From NCBI GenBank assembly GCA_964393115.1, contig CAYMST010000292.1, positions 1 through 5,923 of the forward strand: DNA of 5,923 nt, written 5' to 3'. This stretch comes from CAYMST01 sp964393115 (GTDB lineage: Bacteria; Bacteroidota; Bacteroidia; Cytophagales; Cyclobacteriaceae). The notes below the pieces were generated by a model. It did no database searches and was not told where the DNA came from. It saw nothing but the letters and a program-made list of their open reading frames with translations. Shown here in pieces: positions 1-5,200 of this stretch (positions are counted from its first letter, which is position 1; each line of letters begins with the position of its first letter). Both the position numbers and the translations under genes were made by a program.

Positions 1-2
1 AG

Positions 3-1412
3 CCAAGTAAACACCTGCTAAATATCATTTTTCACCAACTAACAATACCTGGCAGAGAAGTTTTTTATTTAAAAACTTTACTAATCAAAAAAATATCAAG
101 AATAATAACTAACAATAAGGTATATGACGTTGAGATTTTAAAAACGCCTTTAACCCAACAAAACCCTGTCAATCAAACAAGTGAAATCAAATATTTTGCC
201 AAAACAAATTTGGGAATTATTCAGGGTATTTTACGAAAAGACCAAAAAACGAGAACCAAAAAACCAGCCAGAAAAGACAGCACCTCAACTAACCAGAATA
301 ATAACTTATTAGATTCCTTACAAGCGGAAATATCTCTCAAAAAGAATGAAATAGAACAACATCAGTCTTCATTATCCGAAAAGGATGAGTTAATCAAATA
401 TCAAGAAAAACAGAACTTGTATATCCTGTTCGCTTCGACATTTCTATTGATAATCGGTATTATTATCTGGATAGCGTATCGCATTAAGCGAAAATCAAAT
501 ATTGAACTGGAACAAAAAGTCTTCGAGCGAACCTCAGAACTCAAAAAGTATCAAGAGCAACTACGCGAACTGGTACGGGAAAGAACTAAGGAAGTAGCAA
601 GGGCGAATAAAGAGTTGATCGCTTCAAATCATGAATTAAACGAGGCCAATGAGGAACTTCGTAAACAACGCGATGAACTTGAAACTACGATAAACGAACT
701 GAATGACATGCAAGTTCAGCTCGTTCATGCTGAAAAAATGGCATCGCTGGGTATTCTTACCGCTGGAGTAGCTCATGAAATCAACAACCCCCTCAATTTT
801 ATCAAAGGTGGAATTGCCGGGATCGAAATGTATCTGCGCGAAAACTCGCGAAGTGAATACGAAAAATTAAAAGTACTCATAGACGGGGCCAATGAAGGCG
901 TTCAAAGGGCTACTAGCATTGTCTCTAGTTTAAGCCAGTTCAGTCGTAAGGACACCAGCTTATCTGTAATGACCGATGTAAGACCGATTATTGAAAATTG
1001 CCTAGTGGTCATGCAAAATAGTCTTAAAAACAGAATTAAGATATATAAAGACTACACAGATGAACCTTACGAGATCCTAGCTAACGAGGGCAAACTGCAT
1101 CAGGTATTTTTAAATTTAATATCCAACGCCGAACAAGCCATCGTTGGTAGTGGTTCTATACTCATCACCATATTACTTGAGTCAAATTTCCTCATTGTTA
1201 ACGTAGGAGATACTGGCGAGGGCATGAGTCAGGAAACATTGACTAAAGCCATGGATCCTTTTTACACAACGAAACCAGCTGGAAAAGGAACGGGACTTGG
1301 ATTATATATCACCACCCGAATCATGGAAGAACATAGTGCTAAAATTTCCATTGCCTCTCTAAAAGGAAAAGGAACAACTTTCACACTTCGATTTCCGACA
1401 ATCAATCAATAA
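3..1412 (+). CDS. Membrane sensor histidine kinase, HPK4-like (5' end outside window)
   Basis: This is an autophosphorylating sensor kinase that would pass phosphate to a receiver Asp. Residues are numbered from the TTG at 210. There is one membrane span at about 70-90, followed by basic RIKRK, which places the kinase core in the cytoplasm. A coiled coil runs from about 98 to 175 and carries two ERTxE motifs (106-110 and 124-128). Next come the H-box with His189 in GVAHEINNPLNF, the N-box with Asn306 (SNAEQA), the G1 box DTGEGM (334-339), and an F/G2 region with DPFYTTKP and GKGTGLGL (358-365). No HAMP or PAS domain is seen. A second heptad-like stretch (33-68) precedes the membrane span. The frame has no stop from base 3 to base 210, no in-frame ATG there and no ribosome site before the TTG, so the real start lies off the left edge. 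The upstream 69 codons match no sensor domain I recognise. Many Bacteroidota kinases with this coil-membrane-coil layout carry a YfiR-like domain, but that is not demonstrable here. Kinase identity is certain; the sensor type is unknown. Confidence 0.93.
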   Translation, partial: PSKHLLNIIFHQLTIPGREVFYLKTLLIKKISRIITNNKVYDVEILKTPLTQQNPVNQTSEIKYFAKTNLGIIQGILRKDQKTRTKKPARKDSTSTNQNNNLLDSLQAEISLKKNEIEQHQSSLSEKDELIKYQEKQNLYILFASTFLLIIGIIIWIAYRIKRKSNIELEQKVFERTSELKKYQEQLRELVRERTKEVARANKELIASNHELNEANEELRKQRDELETTINELNDMQVQLVHAEKMASLGILTAGVAHEINNPLNFIKGGIAGIEMYLRENSRSEYEKLKVLIDGANEGVQRATSIVSSLSQFSRKDTSLSVMTDVRPIIENCLVVMQNSLKNRIKIYKDYTDEPYEILANEGKLHQVFLNLISNAEQAIVGSGSILITILLESNFLIVNVGDTGEGMSQETLTKAMDPFYTTKPAGKGTGLGLYITTRIMEEHSAKISIASLKGKGTTFTLRFPTINQ

Positions 1413-1424
1413 AAGCTATATAAA

Positions 1425-1820
1425 ATGAATGATAAACTCAACTTACTTTATGTCGATGACGAACCTCTAAATTGTTGCATATTTGAAACAATTTTTTCTC
1501 AGTGGTTCGAAGTCGCAGTAGCCCTAAATGGGAAGCAAGCACTGGAACGCTTGTCCTCCAACCCTAACATATCCATAATCGTCAGTGACATGAATATGCC
1601 TGGAATGAATGGCCTAGAATTCATTGAGGCAGCAAAACATATAAACCCGGACATTCCTTGCTTTATATTGTCCGGATATGAGCAGTCTATAGAGGCTGAA
1701 AAGGCTATTCAAGATGGCACCATTCTCAGATACTTTCGTAAGCCATTAAACTATGAAGAGATCCTTGCTGGTATTGAGCAAGACGCAGCTATTGAGCTCC
1801 AATCAAAAGTCACCAAATGA
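1425..1820 (+). CDS. Stand-alone receiver-domain response regulator
   Basis: This 131-residue protein consists of a single REC domain with no DNA-binding, GGDEF or HD-GYP output domain. All switch residues are present: the acidic pair Asp11 and Asp12 (YVDDEP), phosphoacceptor Asp55 (VSDMNMPGMNG), the hydroxyl residue Ser83 (ILSGY), and Lys106 in FRKPL with an aromatic (Phe104) two residues before it. It starts 12 bases after the kinase stop, so the two are probably co-transcribed and the kinase is the obvious phosphodonor. The ATG follows an A/T-rich stretch without a purine-rich ribosome site, which is common in Bacteroidota. The receiver resembles those found at the N-terminus of RpfG-type regulators, but here the protein ends soon after the last helix. 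It therefore probably acts by protein-protein contact, as CheY-like regulators do, or as a phosphate sink or relay intermediate. No partner can be named. Confidence 0.93.
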   Translation: MNDKLNLLYVDDEPLNCCIFETIFSQWFEVAVALNGKQALERLSSNPNISIIVSDMNMPGMNGLEFIEAAKHINPDIPCFILSGYEQSIEAEKAIQDGTILRYFRKPLNYEEILAGIEQDAAIELQSKVTK

Positions 1821-2005
1821 TTAGTATTTAAATAATTTAACTTCAATTCATCTAACACCAACTCTATCCTATTTATGCATGACACATAAGATAATTACAT
1901 AAAAGAGTCGGTTTGAACGATGTATTAATGGATTCTAATTTGTTCTTAAATAGACTAAAATAACCAGCGCGACATGGATCTGAAACACCATTTGTAAAAC
2001 ATGTA

Positions 2006-2032
2006 GACATATTAGTTTATGTCGTTTTTTTT
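2006..2032 (+). terminator. Possible weak intrinsic terminator of the kinase-regulator operon
   Basis: GACATA (2006-2011) pairs with TATGTC (2018-2023) around a six-base loop. One base later there is a run of eight T (2025-2032). The AAAAC just upstream (1996-2000) could pair with the following GTTTT if a five-base bulge is allowed. The stem is short and has only two G-C pairs, so termination would depend mainly on the U tract. It lies about 185 bases past the response regulator stop, the only T-tract hairpin I noticed on this strand. Confidence 0.45.
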
Positions 2033-2213
2033 CTTCCTAAAAGCAAAAAATAAATACCTAGCACTCGGACGGTCAGTCAAAGATTTTGAACGAAGAAAGA
2101 AAAAACAGTGGCAAAACAGATGTCAGTGTATAGTACAAATGACATAAAACATTGATTATTTTACTCTCTCCCGCTTTGCATCAATAGGACTATTAATAAT
2201 TGCCTGTCTAAAT

Positions 2214-2267
2214 AAAAAACCGCCCGTGTCGTAGAGCTTTTCTAAATAACGCTTACAACACAGGCGG
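2214..2267 (-). terminator. Strong intrinsic terminator of the phosphoesterase gene
   Basis: On the minus strand, CCGCCTGTGTTGTA (plus 2267-2254) pairs over 14 bases, with two G-U pairs, with TACGACACGGGCGG (plus 2233-2220). The loop is about 20 bases, and the stem is followed at once by six U (plus 2219-2214). The 5' arm begins 20 bases after the stop codon. On the plus strand the wobbles become C-A mismatches and no T run follows, so it should work in one direction only. Confidence 0.88.
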
Positions 2268-2287
2268 CCTAAAAATCAAAAGACTTC

Positions 2288-5200
2288 TTATTTCACGATC
2301 AGCTTCGTAGAATAGACTTTTACTCCTACTAAGGCTTGAACCACGTAAATACCGCGTTGAAGTTTTTCCGCAACAAAGTATTTGTTGCCGACAAAGTCAA
2401 CGGTATAGACCGTTTTACCTTTCACGTCAATTACAGATAATGCTACCTTCGACTCTACCGAACCATTATGCGAAACTGTAAATCCACCCGTCGTTGGAGT
2501 AGGTTGTATCGCAAGTCCAATAGAAGATGGAATAATTCCTAATCTTGCCGTACTAGGACATAAGTTTTCCGCACCACCTGTGCCGCTTGGAGAATTAGTG
2601 GATCTACTGATCCAAATCTTATCAACAAGATAACCGTCTTCTCTTCGTCGAAGATCTACTGTATGACTTCCAGCAGATAAGCTTTGAGTAGCCATTTTCT
2701 TCCACCCCCAACTATTGTAACTTGATGAATTGTCTACTCCACCAATTCGACTTCCATCTAGTCCAATATAGGCAGAGTTAGCCGCACCATCTGGTGAAAA
2801 TCTTCTTATCCAAAAGGAATAATCTCCACTGGAGTTAATGACAATGTTATAACGTAAAAACGAAGAGTTCCCAAAAGACAAATTAGGAGCTCCGTTATCA
2901 TTGGTAGTAACATATCCTGCTCCACTAAAACCAGATTGGCTGGAAGAAGTCTGCCAAGAAACCTGATCGTTATTTTGTCCACTTTGCGCGAAGTTTTCCG
3001 CTTCTATAAAAATTGATCCGTCTATTTCCATAAAGCACCCATTCTCAACACCTGAATTACCTCCAGAACTCGAAGATGAAGACCCACCTGAGCTAGATGA
3101 GGTTCCTCCCGAACTTGATGATGAAGACCCACCTGAGCTGGATGACGTTCCTCCAGAACTTGATGATGAAGATCCTCCAGATGAACTTCCACCTTGATCC
3201 GAGGCCAATGAAACAATGTCAACATAATTAATTTTTGCATTCGAAGCACCAGAACCCGGCTGAATAGAAAGACGGCCGTCACTTACCGCAACAACCACGT
3301 CATATTCGTCAAGAACGTCTTCTCCATCAGAATCATTAAGTTGAGTTTGCTCAACTCGCAAACTATTGATTTGATCTGAATACTGAGGATCTCCACAAGC
3401 GATATGAAGTTGATAGTCTCCATTGGGCACTTCAATCTCCCATGTTCTACTTCCGTTCTTTTGCATGTGGTTTAAAGAGCTTAAGCGAGCGTCGCTGGAG
3501 CCGCTTCTTTGACGAGTCTCGGAGTTACTTCCATTTAACCAACCATAGGTGAAACCGTTTCCTCTGTTGCCGAAAGAAGCACCTACATCACTTACGTAAC
3601 CTGCGGGTACACTAAAACCTGACGGTTGAAAATTAACCTTTAAGAAAGGAGAACTAGTACTGCCACCACTCGAGCTACTACCTCCACTCGACGAAGAACC
3701 ACTACTTGATGAGGAACTGCTGCTTCCAGAATCATCTCCACCACTTGAAGAAGATCCACCACTACTAGATGATGAACCGCTAGAAGAGCTACTACTAGAT
3801 CCATCGTCACCACCAGAAGACGAACCACTACTTCCTGAACTACCACCAGAAGAACCTCCACTGGAGCTACCTCCATTATCTGAGTCTCCGATAATGTAAT
3901 TAACCGTAAGCTTAGGTGCCGCTGCAGCATCTCCATTGTATGACTCCGCCGTTCTTTCTCCACTTCCAGTAATTAGAATAGCCAGTTTGTTATTGCTATT
4001 CCATTGGTTACGATTGACGATTTCTTGTATAATACTTGATAGATCTGGCGTTCTCTCATTCGCGCCAGATGCTCCAATACTATTCCAAGCGGAAGGCGAC
4101 CAGTTTACAGAAGCACTAGTAAGTGTTCTATTACTCAAATTATTTGTGCTTGAAGAAAAATCTGAAGCATTATCTGCCGCTTCTCCTCTTATGGTAAGGC
4201 TTGTAGAACCTGAGTTTGATTCATCGACGGTAAATTGAATGCTAGCAGAATTGATAGTTGCCCCTTTAGGAATATTTATATTTCTAAAAAGTAAACCAAT
4301 GGTCTGATTGCCTTTGGAGCCATCTGCCACAAGTTCCAAATCTGATGAAGTCATGTACATCGAGCCATCATTACCACTTTCCTCAGCGTCATCATTACCA
4401 CCACTTATTTGCCAAGTCCTACTCACTGCTTGTACTCCAACAGTAATATTAACTGCACTAGATGTGGCCGTATTATTATCGTTATCCTCAGCGACTGCGG
4501 TCAAGTTATAGCTCCCATTAGCAGGAATAGACCAGTTTACTTCGTAAGGACTTGTATTATCAGTACCTATTAAAGATCCATTTTGATAAAAACTCACTTG
4601 ACTAATCGAACCGTCAGCATCAGTGGCCGTCGCTCGAATAGTAATAGTCTCCGGGGAATTATAATGCGTCGCATTAGATGGACTGGTAAGATTAACTGCT
4701 GGAATACTGCCATTATTCGAGATGGTAACCACCGCACCGTTGGACGGATTCCAGATATCGAGGTTAGAAGGAGCGGTGAAGATATCATCATCACTAACCG
4801 AACCAACACTACCAGCATTATCCACCTTAATTGTACGTACTTCAATCTTCGAAGCATCCACGAAAATCCACTTTACCTGATTAAACCGTCCAGTATTTCT
4901 AGTCCAATCTTTTCTGTCATCATCATCTCTTAGTGGAGCACCCCAGCACCCTTCTCCGGCATAAACAGTTCCATTTTCGTCGTCACGCTTGAATCCTTCG
5001 TCACTGCCAGAACCCGATGATGGTACTATTGGCCACGTGGTCTTAACCGTATGCGCATCACATTCTACTACTAGTCTAACACCGTGATCCTTAAACAAAC
5101 CGGCCCAATTATTATACTGACCGCTTCCGTTACCTTTACGACGTGTATGTGGACGCATGGGCTTGTGGTATTGAGCTATTTTCCAAATAGTATTTGAATT

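Larger units (their letters stand above)
1821..2287. other. Intergenic spacer between convergent genes
   Basis: This is a 467-base A/T-rich region between the response regulator stop and the stop of the minus-strand gene. It holds two terminator-like hairpins, listed separately. Reading frames in it are short; the longest I traced (plus strand, 2019-2147, 42 codons) begins inside a hairpin and reads through its T tract, so I do not call it a gene. I saw no tRNA, riboswitch, insertion-sequence end or long repeat. Because both flanking genes point inward, no promoter is expected for either. Confidence 0.7.

Noticed and set aside
210..212. TTG as the start of the kinase
   Set aside because: The frame is open for all 69 codons upstream to the window edge and no ribosome site precedes the TTG.
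2019..2147. Plus-strand frame of 42 codons starting ATG inside the spacer (MSFFFFLKAKN...)
   Set aside because: It starts in the 3' arm of a hairpin, its first residues come from the T8 tract, it has no ribosome site, and its composition is unlike any family I know.
3053..3193. CRISPR-like array suggested by the regular repeats
   Set aside because: The 45-base units are contiguous, with no unique spacers, and translate in frame as a Ser/Gly linker.
3022..3963. Minus-strand open frames at 3022-3282 and 3640-3963 in another phase
   Set aside because: They cover the Ser/Gly linkers, where codon composition removes stops in other phases. The products are low-complexity shadows of the true frame.
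4594..4857. Minus-strand open frame of 87 codons overlapping the Ig-like region
   Set aside because: It is an out-of-phase shadow of the phosphoesterase gene, whose own frame carries clear domain motifs here.
3936..4933. Three plus-strand open frames (3936-4238, 4308-4511, 4583-4933) opposite the large gene
   Set aside because: They lie antisense within well-supported domains of the phosphoesterase protein and have no recognisable motifs or ribosome sites.
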